In this document: positions 1-10,530 of the stretch, one piece after another
How the letters are laid out: every line of letters begins with the position of its first letter
How positions within the stretch are numbered: position 1 is the stretch's first letter
DNA from: Rhypophila decipiens
Taxonomy: Eukaryota > Ascomycota > Sordariomycetes > Sordariales > Naviculisporaceae
Assembly (NCBI GenBank): GCA_033297075.1
Contig: MU858062.1
Coordinates: 186,001-250,000, forward strand
Direction of reading: 5' to 3'
Length of the DNA: 64,000 nt
Made by a program: the position numbers and the translations under genes
The notes under the pieces: generated by a model
What the model was told of the DNA's origin: nothing
Database searches by the model: none
What the model saw: only the letters and a program-made list of their open reading frames with translations

Positions 1-1357
1 CCTAGGCACGCAAGAGCTCACACCGTACCGCGAAAACGCTGGGCAGTTGCCGCTGGTTGCAGCGTGCATGGTGCATCGGGTCTGACACACCGCGCCGGAG
101 GACCATGACGTCTCCCGGTCAGCAATCCAGGCGGGAAATTTTTCCCAACAAAAAAGAGCAGTTGGATATACGGAATACAGCAGTCACGAATGATGGAAAA
201 GAAGCGCCAAAATTACGGACACTTGCCATGGACTGCGATAATCGGAAGGAACCTTGAAATGGAAAGAGCAAAGAGTCACTATGACTCTTTTGCAGTTCCA
301 GGGTTCTATCCTTATCCACAAGGTCAGCTGGTCTAAGTAACCCGTTCTTTCCTGCCGGACTGTGAGAAGCTTGATCTCATCCACTTTCAATTGTGGAATT
401 GATGAGAACCCATTTCTTTGTTTTCATTCTTCACCTCCTTCTCAATCCTCTCCGTTTGTCAATTGCACCCGCCCCTTCTTTCAGGTCTGGCCTCCCTGGC
501 GGCACACTCCCCCGTTTTCCCCAATTGGCAAGCGAAAGGCGTTCTTTTCGAGACGACAATCGGAATAAACGTTTCTTTGCTCCATACTTGGTCCTACTAG
601 TGGTCACTCCACCGGGTCCTTTCGGGTGCTCTGACAGTAACCTAAATTTCTTGTTCCTCTTGTCGCGCCCCTATCCCCTTGGGACCCCTGCGCCGTACAC
701 TGGGTATCGGCCCTTGAAACACACGCCGAAACCTGCCAGTCAGGCCTATGTCACATCTCGCAGCGGCGTTTCCATCTCTGTGAGCTATAGCTAGCCATTT
801 GGTGTTAATCTCGCATGGGTAAAAACAACCTCGAGGCCTGGAGGGCCTTCGTGGCCTCCAGGACGGCAAGCGTCCAAAGAGTATTAAACCGGCCGGTCCT
901 CGACAAGAAAGTTGGCCGGGCTGGTCTCAAATTGCATCTGTCGTTTTTGTTGACAAAGGCTCTGGTGGCCCATTCCATTACCTCGCATCTCCAACCACGA
1001 CAACGGAACGGTCGTCAGACTATTAATATTACACTTGCACCTACTACAAGTCATCCTCCTGCTACTTACTCGGCTGGTACCTTCTTTACTGCAAACGCAG
1101 CTGCATCGTCTAATAACCACAGCTCCCCCGATCCCAACGGACCCAACCCCAATCCCACATTTATTTCTACTTCCCGTATTGGACCCAGTCCCAGTCCCGG
1201 CGCAGGCACAAGTACAAGCAATCCCAGAGCTAGGCCCAACCCGTTCCTTTCGGCTGCCCACCGGATCCAACCATATCTCGACCTCTCCCCGTGGATCTAC
1301 CGTCTTTCTTCGTCCCTTCTCGATCCTCTTTCTCCCCTACTGTTACCCGCACATGAG
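1..1357. other. Upstream region of the malic enzyme gene
   Basis: No independent gene is supported here. The stretch from about 420 to 680 is pyrimidine-rich, as in fungal promoters and leaders. From 815 onward the frame of the malic enzyme stays open without a stop, but the encoded segment is low-complexity (Pro, Ser, Asn and Thr rich) and resembles no part of the enzyme, so I treat it as leader unless transcript data show otherwise. Confidence 0.5.
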
Positions 1358-3738
1358 ATGGCGTCGTATGCCAACAGCAGCACAGCAAGCTCGGATATCT
1401 ATACACCTCGGTCCATCTCCCCTTCGTCTTCGGTTAGCCGCTCCTCCCAGTCATCTATAACTACCTCGCACCGCATGTCCATCTCGCACTCCCGGAGGAT
1501 ATCCGCACAGAACCCCATGTCCTCGATCGACCTAGCTACCATCGAAGAAGCCATGAGAGTGGCAAACCTAGACACCCTCAAGGGGTACTCGCAGAAGAGC
1601 TATGGCGAGGTACAACAGTATGCCACCACAGAGTACCTGACTCAAAATCAAGCTCTCGGCTATCAGGTCCTCAACGAGCCTCTATGGAACAAAGGTAAGC
1701 TTACACCCATTTCCGGCTCCGTTCTAGCTGTCCTCCGTCGTGCGCCTTCGCCAATTCACTCTCCCTTGGCTCGTCTGGCGCAAACCCTATAAGCCTCTCC
1801 CTCCTCATCATCCACTTTAGACCTGGGTTTCCCATGCACCATGACTTCATGCCCTTTATTACCTTTACCTATTTGCCGAAGCCTCTCCTCCTCTCATGTC
1901 TTTACTGACCCGTTTCGTCTCTGCTCAAGGCTTGTCCTTCACTCCTGCCCAGCGCATCTCCAAGAACCTCACCGGCCTCATCCCGCACGTCATGGAGGAC
2001 ACGACCAAGCAGTGTGAGCGTGCGCTCAAGATGATCCGCACCCGCCAAACGGGCATCGACAAGTACCTCTACCTGTCTACCGTCAAGGGCCAGAATGTCG
2101 ACCTCTTCTACCGCCTGCTCATCGACCATGCCAAGGAGTTGATGCCATTGGTCTACACCCCCACCATTGGCGACGTCTGCCTTCAGTACTCGACCCTCTA
2201 CACGAGGCCTGAGGCTCTGTACATCTCCATCAAGCAGCGCAAGTCGATGAAGACCATCCTCAAGAACTGGCCGTATCCCAATCCCGAGATCTGCGTTGTC
2301 ACGGATGGGTCAAGAATTTTGGGTCTGGGCGACCTCGGTGTGAATGGTGTGGGCATTCCGGTAAGTGCACCCGGCATATGCATCAATCAATTTAGGCGGC
2401 TCGATTAACGTGACGTGCATTAGATTGGCAAGCTAGCCCTGTATACCGCCGCTGCCGGTATCCACCCCGAGAAGACGCTCCCCATTGTCCTCGACTGCGG
2501 AACTGCCAACGAGACCAATCTCAAGGACCCTCTCTACCTGGGTCTGCGCTCCAAGCGGCCCTCGGTTGCAGAGCAGCAGGAGTTCATGGACGAGTTCATG
2601 CAGGCCGTCACAGAGGTCTATCCTGAAATGGTTGTCCAGTTTGAGGATTTCGAGAGTGAAAAGGCCTTCAACTATCTCGACAAGTATCGCCATGACTACA
2701 AGTGCTTCAATGATGATATCCAAGGAACTGGCGCTGTTGTTCTTGCTGGGTAAGTTTTTACGCGATACCCCTCCCCCCCATTTTACCCCAATTCGGTCCA
2801 CCTCCTTTACCCCAAATCTCCAATCGGCCCCCCAAGGAATCTCAACTGACCCTTTATGCAGTTATATTGGTGCCGTAAACCTTTCCGGGGTCCCCATCGA
2901 GGAGCAACGCCTGGTGTTTATGGGAGCCGGCTCCGCTGGTGTCGGTGTCGCCAAGCAGCTGGTCGAGTATTATACCAAGCGCGGTCTCTCTGAGCAGGCC
3001 GCCAAGGACAAGTTCTGGCTGGTCGATACCAAGGGCCTTGTCACCAAGGACCGCGGTGATAAGCTCGCCGAGCACAAGAAGTACTTTGCCCGTACCGACA
3101 ACAATGGCCACCAATTCCGCACCCTCGAGGAGGTCATTGAGTACGTCAAGCCCAGCGCTCTTGTTGGCTTGACCGCCACCTTTGGCGTCTTCACCGAGTC
3201 CGTCGTTCGTGCCCTCAAGGCCTCGGTGGACGCTGGCGGTCTCGGCCGCAGACCCATCCTCTTCCCTCTCAGCAACCCCCTCAGCAAGGCAGAATGCACC
3301 TTTGAGCAGGCTGTGAACTGGACAGACGGGACTGTCCTTTTCGCCTCGGGCTCTCCCTTCTCCAATTATACTGTCAAGAACGGTGACCACGCCGTCACCT
3401 ACTACCCTAACCAGGGCAACAACGTCTATGTGTTCCCTGGTATCGGTCTCGGTGCCATCCTCGCCAAGGCGAGCCGCGTGACCGACAACATGATCTACAC
3501 TTCGGCTGCCGCTCTGGCCGGCTCCTTAAACGCCGATGAGATCCATAAGGGCTTGATCTATCCCAGGATCGAGCGTGTACGCGACGCCAGCATCATTGTC
3601 GCCCGCGAGGTGATGAAGGCTGCGCGTCGTGATGGTGTCAGCACCCTCCCAGAAGAACAATGGCAAGAGTGGGAGGAGTGGGGCGACCCGGCTCTGGACA
3701 GGTTCATCAAGGAGCGCATTTACGATCCTGCCCTCTAA
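1358..3738 (+). CDS. Malic enzyme (malate dehydrogenase, decarboxylating), probably NAD-dependent
   Basis: Oxidatively decarboxylates malate to pyruvate, linking the TCA cycle to pyruvate and reducing power. The model joins 1358-1694, 1930-2360, 2424-2749 and 2862-3738 (introns with GTAAGC or GTAAGT donors, AG acceptors), giving 656 residues, normal for the family. Visible motifs are YTPTIGDVC near residue 188 (N-terminal malic domain), GDLGVNGVGIP at 246-256, DDIQGTGAVVLAG at 353-365, the Rossmann motif GAGSAG at 386-391, then LFPLSNPLSKAE and VFPGIGLGAI. The first 50 residues are rich in Ser and Arg with almost no acidic residues, compatible with a mitochondrial presequence, though that is inference. 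The start at 1358 was chosen on length. The frame is open back to an ATG at 815, which would give about 837 residues. Cofactor preference cannot be decided by eye. Confidence 0.95.
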
Positions 3739-4858
3739 ATTTTCTTCCCTGTTTCAGGTCACTGAATCTGAACACTTTCACCTTGCATTTTAGCTTTTCA
3801 TTTTTTAATGATTCCCCCGGCATCGCTTTTACATTATTTCCTTTTCTTCATTATATCCTAATTTACTTTTGGATGCGTTCTATCGGAATTTTACAGGGTC
3901 ACTTTCATGGTGCCAGTGCCTCATACTTGAGCTGGCTTGGATAAAGGGTTGCGTCATAAACGGGGCTTTACATCTTTTGAGCGGCGACGAACTGGATAAA
4001 GTTGTTGCCTCGAGTCGGGAATAGACAAAAAGGTTCCCCCACGCTAGTTAAGGGGAGAGGGTCGAAGAGGGGTGTTTTCTTTTATGTTAGACCGGACAAG
4101 CGTTACTGGTTTGGTTCCGTGGCTTCTTGTCCGGCAGTGGTCTTGATCTGTTTAATGTAGAGCACACTTCGGATCGGAGCAAATATCGTTTTACATTATC
4201 TAAACTCGATCTTTTTTTATTTGAATTCGATGCTTGTTGTCTGGGCGTGCATGCTTTTGTCCTGACTTTTGGTTCTGAAGTGGCCTTGATCTCGACCTTT
4301 ACTTGATTCAATCTTTACCTTGCTGTCCTGCGTTCTCCCTCGGATCGTAACTATTTGTTGCATGTCTGCATGTCTGCATGTCTGCATGTCTTTGCTAGAG
4401 GTATCTCAACGAGTTTATCTTGATATTTTGTACTCTTTGGGGGGCAGCCAGACTGATCTTGCTATAGTCACACCATGCCTTGCCTTCGTCCCTCCATCCC
4501 GTTTCCAGTAGTAAATGATGCCACCCAGACCAACTCAAATCAAGATTCCCACCCACTCACTGTATTGCATTTTCGGACCAGTAAACACCAATAACCCCAT
4601 ATTGTCAGGCTCGTTCCAGTTTATCCACCCCCATCTTGGATGCAAAAGCTCAGTAGTTAAAATGCTAGAAAAGGAACACAACGGGAAAAATAAAGAAAGG
4701 ATCATTTAAGGTCAATATGTAAGCCAGCCGCCCGCAATCCGCAGATAAGCTGAAACTCCAAGATGCCCAGCCGTACCAAAAACTCCAGCCATGTCGTATA
4801 TTCCCCATCACCAAAACCAAAGAACAAAAATCTCATGCCCCACTGTATACCAGCAGCA
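3739..4858. other. Convergent intergenic region, 3' ends of malic enzyme and OB-fold protein genes
   Basis: No coding gene is supported. The sequence is T-rich after the malic enzyme stop, as in a fungal 3' UTR. It holds one short tandem repeat at 4359-4390. Short ORFs here have no recognisable domain. Confidence 0.6.
4359..4390. repeat. Tandem repeat, four perfect copies of an 8-bp unit TGCATGTC
   Basis: Four exact head-to-tail copies of TGCATGTC lie in the intergenic region between two convergent genes. The unit contains the palindrome TGCA. It is a microsatellite-class repeat. No function is implied. Confidence 0.9.
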
Positions 4859-7800
4859 CTACTTCTGGCTCTGGCTGCTCCCAACCCCAAGCTCCTCAAA
4901 CTTCTTAACAGCCCTCTCCAACTTCCCATGCGCGGTATCGTCAAGTGACCGATACCACGCCTTCAGTGTGGTCATATACCCGCTGTACTCCTCGTAGTCC
5001 TCCACGGGCGGGCCCTTGATCTGCGGCGGCATCTCCTCTCCATCAGTATCGGGGAGTGGGCTGCCGTCAGACGCCAGCACCTCCTCATAGACAGCCCAAG
5101 CAGACTCGGCCGCTGAGCGCAATCCAAACCCCTTCTTACTAATCGACTTGATCTGGAACTGCCGAAGAAGAATCGCATCGCCTATTTTGACAATAGGGAG
5201 CGATTCCTTATGGGGTCTGTAGAGTTGAACTTCGACCACGTGAAGCGGAGCGATTGTCGGGTCTGTGATGTCAAAGGCCATCATATATTCCCGGGGCCCA
5301 CCTTTGGCTCTCAAGGGCGTGGTAGGGGTTGAGGCCACAATGCCGACAATGTTGGGGTGCTTGTCGACATGGTTTTTCATGTTCCTCAGTGAGACGCATT
5401 CAGGCCGCTTTCTCAGGCCCTTTGTGAGCTCTGCCTTGAGTGCGGCCGTGTCCACAGTCGGAGCCTCTGTTTCTGGCTCCTGGGTCTGCTGTTTCGAAGG
5501 AGACGCCACGGCTGCTCTCGCAATGCTGATGCTGGGGTCTTCTTCGTCGACTTCCGGGGTGAGACTCCCTCGAACGCTATTTGAACGAGCTCGCAATTCA
5601 TACGGGCTACTGCGAACAGGTGGTGGAGGACCAACGTCACCCTTCTTCGACCGCTTGGCTGCCACGGATTGCCGGGCAAGGCTGATGGTGATATCTGGCG
5701 ATGCCGATTTTCTACTGTGCGCCGCTTCCATTTCCTCATGTAGCTGCCGCGTCGCGTCCTCGGACCATGGGGAGGTCTGGATGACGTCATCTTCGAAGGA
5801 AGCTGATTTGGAGGGTTTTGGTGTTTGAGTTGACCGTTTTGTCTGCGAACGAGTCACGGGGGAAGTGAAACTGTTTTCAGTGACTACCGATGTCTCTTCC
5901 TCCCCATGCTCGTCAATTTCAATATCCTCACCTTCACTGTCAGTCTGCTCTTCAGGTTGAGCGGAATGCTCAGCCAGTTCGGACGGAGAAGGACTCTGAG
6001 CTGGCGTGGATGGAATCTCCTCCATGTCATTGGCCAAGCTGGTCTCTTGAGTTTCCTCGTGTGTTTCCTCGACATCGACTGTTTCGGTCTCTTTGGTAAG
6101 AACTGCTGAGAACTCAATTAGATCCACATCGTCCTCATCATCAGCAGGCAAATCGGAGGAACCGGGTTCGATTTCGGCAAAAGATGTAGAAATATGTGTT
6201 GTTCTTGTAACAGTGACTTGGCTGCTCAAGTCGGGACCAACGTGTTCTTGTGTCACTGAAACCTGGGATACAGTCTCTGTAGCTATGAAGCTTTGAGTAG
6301 GGGTCATAAGCGGCAATGGTCGTTCGTTCTTATTCGAAATGATCGCTGACGCTGCTTTAGGCGTGTGAGGCTGGTTGTCCATGTCGAGGTTGTCAACGTC
6401 GGCCGGCTGTGTTAGCGGAGGAGTCGATGGGCCCATTGGAGGGTGCTCGGTTGCAGCGTCGTTGGTGATGGTCTCGCTGACCTTGGACAGCTCCTCGCCG
6501 ACGGGCTGGTCACCCTTGAGAGAAGTGTCGGAGGTCTCCTGTTCGTTCCGTGCCAACTCGGTATCGGAAACCGGCATGTAATCATCCTTGGACTCGCCGC
6601 CGTCAAGAGCAGAATGTAGTTCGACAACTATACCGTCGGATGGCATGTCCGCCATGACAGCATCGTCGCCCGCTGCGTCACCCGACACAAGCGGAACAAT
6701 TTCATGGTCTGACGGCTCAATTTCCATGACACTCTCATTGTCACTGTCCGGCTGTGCGAATCCCTCTTTCATCTCGCTGTCGATGTGGGCAGTTTCTGAG
6801 AATTGCTCGACCTCCATGGAGACTTGGTCAACATCCACTGCGGCATCCGCATCGGCCTCTTCAACGTCCATTGGGGTGCGCACAGAATCGGCTTCTGAAA
6901 TACCGACTGGCTGGCCGGCGTCTGAATCGACCTCGTCTGAATCATCCACTTCTATGATCTCCATGTCGGTTTCTGCAGTGGCGACTTGTTTTGATTCCGC
7001 AAAGATTTCTTCTGCTGCCTCCGAGTCGTCCTCGGGTGCGTCAGGAGCCATGTTTTCTTTATCGGTTTCCTCTTCGTCGTCCGTGAGAGTGAAATCATTC
7101 CCCAAATCTGGACTGGCAGTGCCACCAGTTGCGGATGTTTCTAATCCCTCACCGTCCATCTCATCCTGAGACTCGAGCTCGGATTCCGAATCGTCGGATA
7201 GGAGAATCAGCTCGTCTTCGTCACTCGGTCCTACTAAAACCTCCTCTTCATCTTCCTCTTCCTTTTCATCTGCCAGCTCTTCCTCCTCGTCCTCTTCAAC
7301 TTCCACCACATCCACCTCCTCGACTTCTTCAACTTCCACCTCCTCGATGTCCTCCACTTCTCCCAGTCCCTCCTCCTCACTCTCTCCAAAATCCTCCAAT
7401 TCGCCCTCTCCTTCTTGGTCCTCTTTCTCCTCGCCCTCCCCATCGTCTTCCTTGTCCCACTCAGCCTCAAACTCAGCCTCTTCAACGTTATTCGCAGTAG
7501 GTGACTGGTTTGTCGGCTCCCCATTCGTCTCCTTGAATTCCACCGCTGACTCCTGTGACTGGGATGTTTCGTGAGTAATATTGTCTACATTGACGGGGTC
7601 GCGATCGGTCTGCATCCGATTATCACTGCTGTTGGTGCCGTGTGCCTCTGTGGCATATGTTGCCTCGTCGTCCTTGACCATGGCAGGGCCCGGTTCAGCT
7701 GCCTGAAACCCAGTCATGGTCTCGTCTTCGGCCGTGACTGCCTCGTCATCTTGGGCTATTTCTTCACGAGCTGGGGCATCGGGAGATGCTTTCTTAGGCG

Positions 7801-9865
7801 GCGGTGCGGGTGGCTCGTCTTCATCCTCCGAATCAGAAAGCAGACTGATAACGACTGGATTTCTGGGTGCCGCAGTAACAACAGCTCCGGGGGACTGGCG
7901 GTAATAGCTTTCCTCGCCCTCGTACTCGATTTCGCTCTCGTCATAGCCTTCGCTACCGTAGCCATCTTCCTCAAACTCGCCTTCAGGGTAACCATTCTCG
8001 TCGTAATCTTGTTCCTCATCTTCGCTGAACACATCGCCTTCACCGTAGCGCTCGGCCGTCTCTTGCTCGAGTTCGTCGTTCTCTTCGGAAAGACCCTCAT
8101 CGTCGTCGGCGGGCACGTTGTACTTGCGCTGATCGTAGTCACCCTCTTCAATCTCATAACCCCCCTCGTCAAAATCTCGACCGTCCTCTCTGTCTCCACC
8201 TTCAGCCTCAGCCCGTTGTGCATGCCGAGTGTCGTTCTCTGAAGAGGGTGCGGTGCCATTCCCGGCATCATCCACATCCACGATTTGGGGAGACATGCCC
8301 TGGGTGCCATAGCTATGAAAACCATCGGGCACCATCTCTGGTTGCATTGAATCAGAGTGAAGTCGCGATTCCTCGGCAAGTCCAACCATGGTCCCATCAA
8401 TCAGAGCATTCGCGTCATAGTGACCACCCTCGATGCTGTTATAGTTTGACGATTCGGTATGGAATCCCCACCTGCCCCGATCCAAGTCCTCAATAGCTGG
8501 TGGCTGTGGCGACATGGGGTGATCCTCGACCGTCTCCATCTCGTCCACAGCTGCATCCACGTAGGATTCCATTTCGGTGAATTTTGCCGGGCCAGAGCCA
8601 GAGCGTTGTTCTGCTACTACAGGCTGAACGTGATCTTGATCCTGTTGCACGACTGGGGACTCTGTGGCTTCTGGGAAATGAGAGAAGCCGAACCTCACTT
8701 GGTCCGCAATATTAACATTCTTGTCAACCTCTACGGTCGGTTTTGTGCCGAACATGGAAAGCCCACTATTAATGGGCTTCGAGATAGCAAACAAGGAGCT
8801 GGCCGCAGCTTGCATACTATCAGCAGCTTCAGGGCTGAGCCGTTGGCCCTCGTTGACGGTACCGTTTTCGGCTGGGCTGACGGCCCGAGGTGATGGCGGA
8901 TTTTCTTTAGATACTGGCTCAACAAATGGACCACTGACCAATTCGATGGCTGGCTTGGCCAGCGCTGGATAGGAAGGCGTGAACTCGAAGTCAGTGGTCT
9001 GACAACCTTCATCAGTCATCTGCGGTTTCGGGGAGGATTCAAGCCTGGTTTCAGCAACAACATCCTCTTCCACTGAATCTTGACCTGGCGTCTCAGGCGC
9101 AGGGCTTGGCGATTTACTCGAGTATCTCCAGGCACCGCTGTTACGGCCAAAGCGCGATCGTTTTCGGCCCTTGCCCACAACGCCTCCGTCTTCCTCAAAT
9201 ATATCCAAGCCTCCTTCAAACAGCGAGCCATATGACAATCTGGCCCTTTTCATAAAAGCCGGCGACGGGTATTCATTAGATACGAAGTCGGAGATCTTTC
9301 GAACGAGGGGAGTCGCTTGTAGGATTGGCAGTTCCGGCTCGACCAGCATCGGGTCTTCGATGACGGGCGCAGGCGCCGGTTCTGGCTCGGACTGTGGATG
9401 ATCAATATCGATGAGCCTGGCCTCGTCGGAATCGCTCAGTTTTGCCTGGTGAAGCGAGTTAGCGAGGGAAAGGCTCGTTGGCTTTATATAGTTCCATACC
9501 TCAAGGGTGAATCTCTGATCAAACAGTAACTGCCAATCCAGCCGGGCTCCTGGCACGCGACCAGGGGACTCGTCCTTGGCCCATTCGACACCGTCGAGGC
9601 TGAAGAGGACTACATCGCCGGCCCCGATACCAGATGAAGAAAATTCCTTGGCGCTTGGACCGTGAAGTTCTACGCGCACCTGACCTTTGGCGCGACGGAG
9701 AAGAATATCGGATTCGGCTAGCAGGAAGGCGGTGGTTTTGGTTACTGAGTTGTATGGCCATGTAATGGTGACCTCGCCGCCGACAACACGTTCAGCTTGA
9801 TCCGGAAGCTCTGGGTTGAGCTGCGCAATCGGGGTGCGTGTCCGTGACACGAGAAGCGACGCCAT
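4859..9865 (-). CDS. Large acidic protein with POT1/Cdc13-type telomere-binding OB fold at the C-terminus
   Basis: A single uninterrupted frame of 1668 residues. The last ~190 residues (about 1478-1668) are well structured and resemble the Telo_bind OB fold of POT1/Cdc13 proteins, containing KNHVDKHPNIVGIVAS, YMMAFDITDPT, VEVQLYRPHKESLP and IGDAILLRQFQIKSI. The first ~145 residues look like another compact beta-rich, possibly OB-type domain, with DVVLFSLDGVEW and LLFDQRFTLEVWNYIKPT. Between them lie about 1300 low-complexity residues, very rich in Glu, Asp and Ser. Three hydrophobic-plus-acidic patches in this linker resemble SUMO-interaction motifs: VVISLLSDSEDED near 670, LILLSDDSESE near 887 and MEIIEVDDSDE near 968. 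A role in binding single-stranded telomeric DNA is inferred from the fold. It could be a Cdc13/CTC1-like CST subunit or another OB protein. It shares an upstream region with the divergent flavin monooxygenase. Confidence 0.8.
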   Translation of the reverse strand: MASLLVSRTRTPIAQLNPELPDQAERVVGGEVTITWPYNSVTKTTAFLLAESDILLRRAKGQVRVELHGPSAKEFSSSGIGAGDVVLFSLDGVEWAKDESPGRVPGARLDWQLLFDQRFTLEVWNYIKPTSLSLANSLHQAKLSDSDEARLIDIDHPQSEPEPAPAPVIEDPMLVEPELPILQATPLVRKISDFVSNEYPSPAFMKRARLSYGSLFEGGLDIFEEDGGVVGKGRKRSRFGRNSGAWRYSSKSPSPAPETPGQDSVEEDVVAETRLESSPKPQMTDEGCQTTDFEFTPSYPALAKPAIELVSGPFVEPVSKENPPSPRAVSPAENGTVNEGQRLSPEAADSMQAAASSLFAISKPINSGLSMFGTKPTVEVDKNVNIADQVRFGFSHFPEATESPVVQQDQDHVQPVVAEQRSGSGPAKFTEMESYVDAAVDEMETVEDHPMSPQPPAIEDLDRGRWGFHTESSNYNSIEGGHYDANALIDGTMVGLAEESRLHSDSMQPEMVPDGFHSYGTQGMSPQIVDVDDAGNGTAPSSENDTRHAQRAEAEGGDREDGRDFDEGGYEIEEGDYDQRKYNVPADDDEGLSEENDELEQETAERYGEGDVFSEDEEQDYDENGYPEGEFEEDGYGSEGYDESEIEYEGEESYYRQSPGAVVTAAPRNPVVISLLSDSEDEDEPPAPPPKKASPDAPAREEIAQDDEAVTAEDETMTGFQAAEPGPAMVKDDEATYATEAHGTNSSDNRMQTDRDPVNVDNITHETSQSQESAVEFKETNGEPTNQSPTANNVEEAEFEAEWDKEDDGEGEEKEDQEGEGELEDFGESEEEGLGEVEDIEEVEVEEVEEVDVVEVEEDEEEELADEKEEEDEEEVLVGPSDEDELILLSDDSESELESQDEMDGEGLETSATGGTASPDLGNDFTLTDDEEETDKENMAPDAPEDDSEAAEEIFAESKQVATAETDMEIIEVDDSDEVDSDAGQPVGISEADSVRTPMDVEEADADAAVDVDQVSMEVEQFSETAHIDSEMKEGFAQPDSDNESVMEIEPSDHEIVPLVSGDAAGDDAVMADMPSDGIVVELHSALDGGESKDDYMPVSDTELARNEQETSDTSLKGDQPVGEELSKVSETITNDAATEHPPMGPSTPPLTQPADVDNLDMDNQPHTPKAASAIISNKNERPLPLMTPTQSFIATETVSQVSVTQEHVGPDLSSQVTVTRTTHISTSFAEIEPGSSDLPADDEDDVDLIEFSAVLTKETETVDVEETHEETQETSLANDMEEIPSTPAQSPSPSELAEHSAQPEEQTDSEGEDIEIDEHGEEETSVVTENSFTSPVTRSQTKRSTQTPKPSKSASFEDDVIQTSPWSEDATRQLHEEMEAAHSRKSASPDITISLARQSVAAKRSKKGDVGPPPPVRSSPYELRARSNSVRGSLTPEVDEEDPSISIARAAVASPSKQQTQEPETEAPTVDTAALKAELTKGLRKRPECVSLRNMKNHVDKHPNIVGIVASTPTTPLRAKGGPREYMMAFDITDPTIAPLHVVEVQLYRPHKESLPIVKIGDAILLRQFQIKSISKKGFGLRSAAESAWAVYEEVLASDGSPLPDTDGEEMPPQIKGPPVEDYEEYSGYMTTLKAWYRSLDDTAHGKLERAVKKFEELGVGSSQSQK

Positions 9866-10530
9866 TGTGTCTTTGGCGAAGGTTTCGCTTCCTTAGGGTG
9901 AGTGACTATGTCATTTAACAGACACGAGGGAGCTACCCTCTAGTTCTAGGCGTAGGTTGGAGCGTGCCGGTTACAATCAAATGGTTTGATTCGTGCAATC
10001 TAGATACCTCAAAGTGTCGCCGCGTTTGGTTGTCGGTCTGTTCTTGACAGATCGTAAGCGTTGTGAGTTGGTGAAAGAAAAGGGCCATCAAGTTTGGCGA
10101 TCAAGTTTTACAAGCACGCGGCAGCTTGTCGCGGGGGAGCTTTCACAGCAGCAGATCAGACGTGTAGCGCAGCGTAGCTCTGCTGTTATAGTGGGGCAAT
10201 GAGCGCACACAGCTCAAAGCAGAAGGCGGTGACGATGACAGCCAATGGCGCCGGGCATGTGCCGGTGACTGAAATGCCGGGTGCCGATGTCATGAATTCT
10301 CGCCCCGAATCCGCTCACAGTTCACTCCTCCTCAAATGTTTACACCTCAAATGCATATGGAGAGGGCTAAACTTCTTTGCAATAAGCATATCACTTAATT
10401 TTTATTACCTCAATCGTGACACCATAATTTCTTTTAAACTTAAGTTCTCCTCATTCGGTCCCATTTGATATTTTTATCTTCAACCTTGTCTTCACGTTTG
10501 CCAACCGACCCATCAACACTGATTGTTGCG
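9866..10530. promoter_or_regulatory. Shared divergent promoter region (OB-fold protein / flavin monooxygenase)
   Basis: About 665 bp separate two start codons that point away from each other, so both core promoters must lie here. The right part (10360-10490) is AT-rich just upstream of the monooxygenase. I see no canonical TATA box and no recognised operator. Confidence 0.5.

Noticed and set aside
393..794. 133-codon ORF upstream of malic enzyme with a hydrophobic N-terminus
   Set aside because: Lies in a CT-rich leader or promoter where such ORFs arise by chance; no domain and no stop-to-stop protein-like composition.
5265..8893. Many long plus-strand ORFs (up to 223 codons) opposite the OB-fold protein
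   Set aside because: They are antisense shadows of the acidic, repetitive linker and have no independent features.
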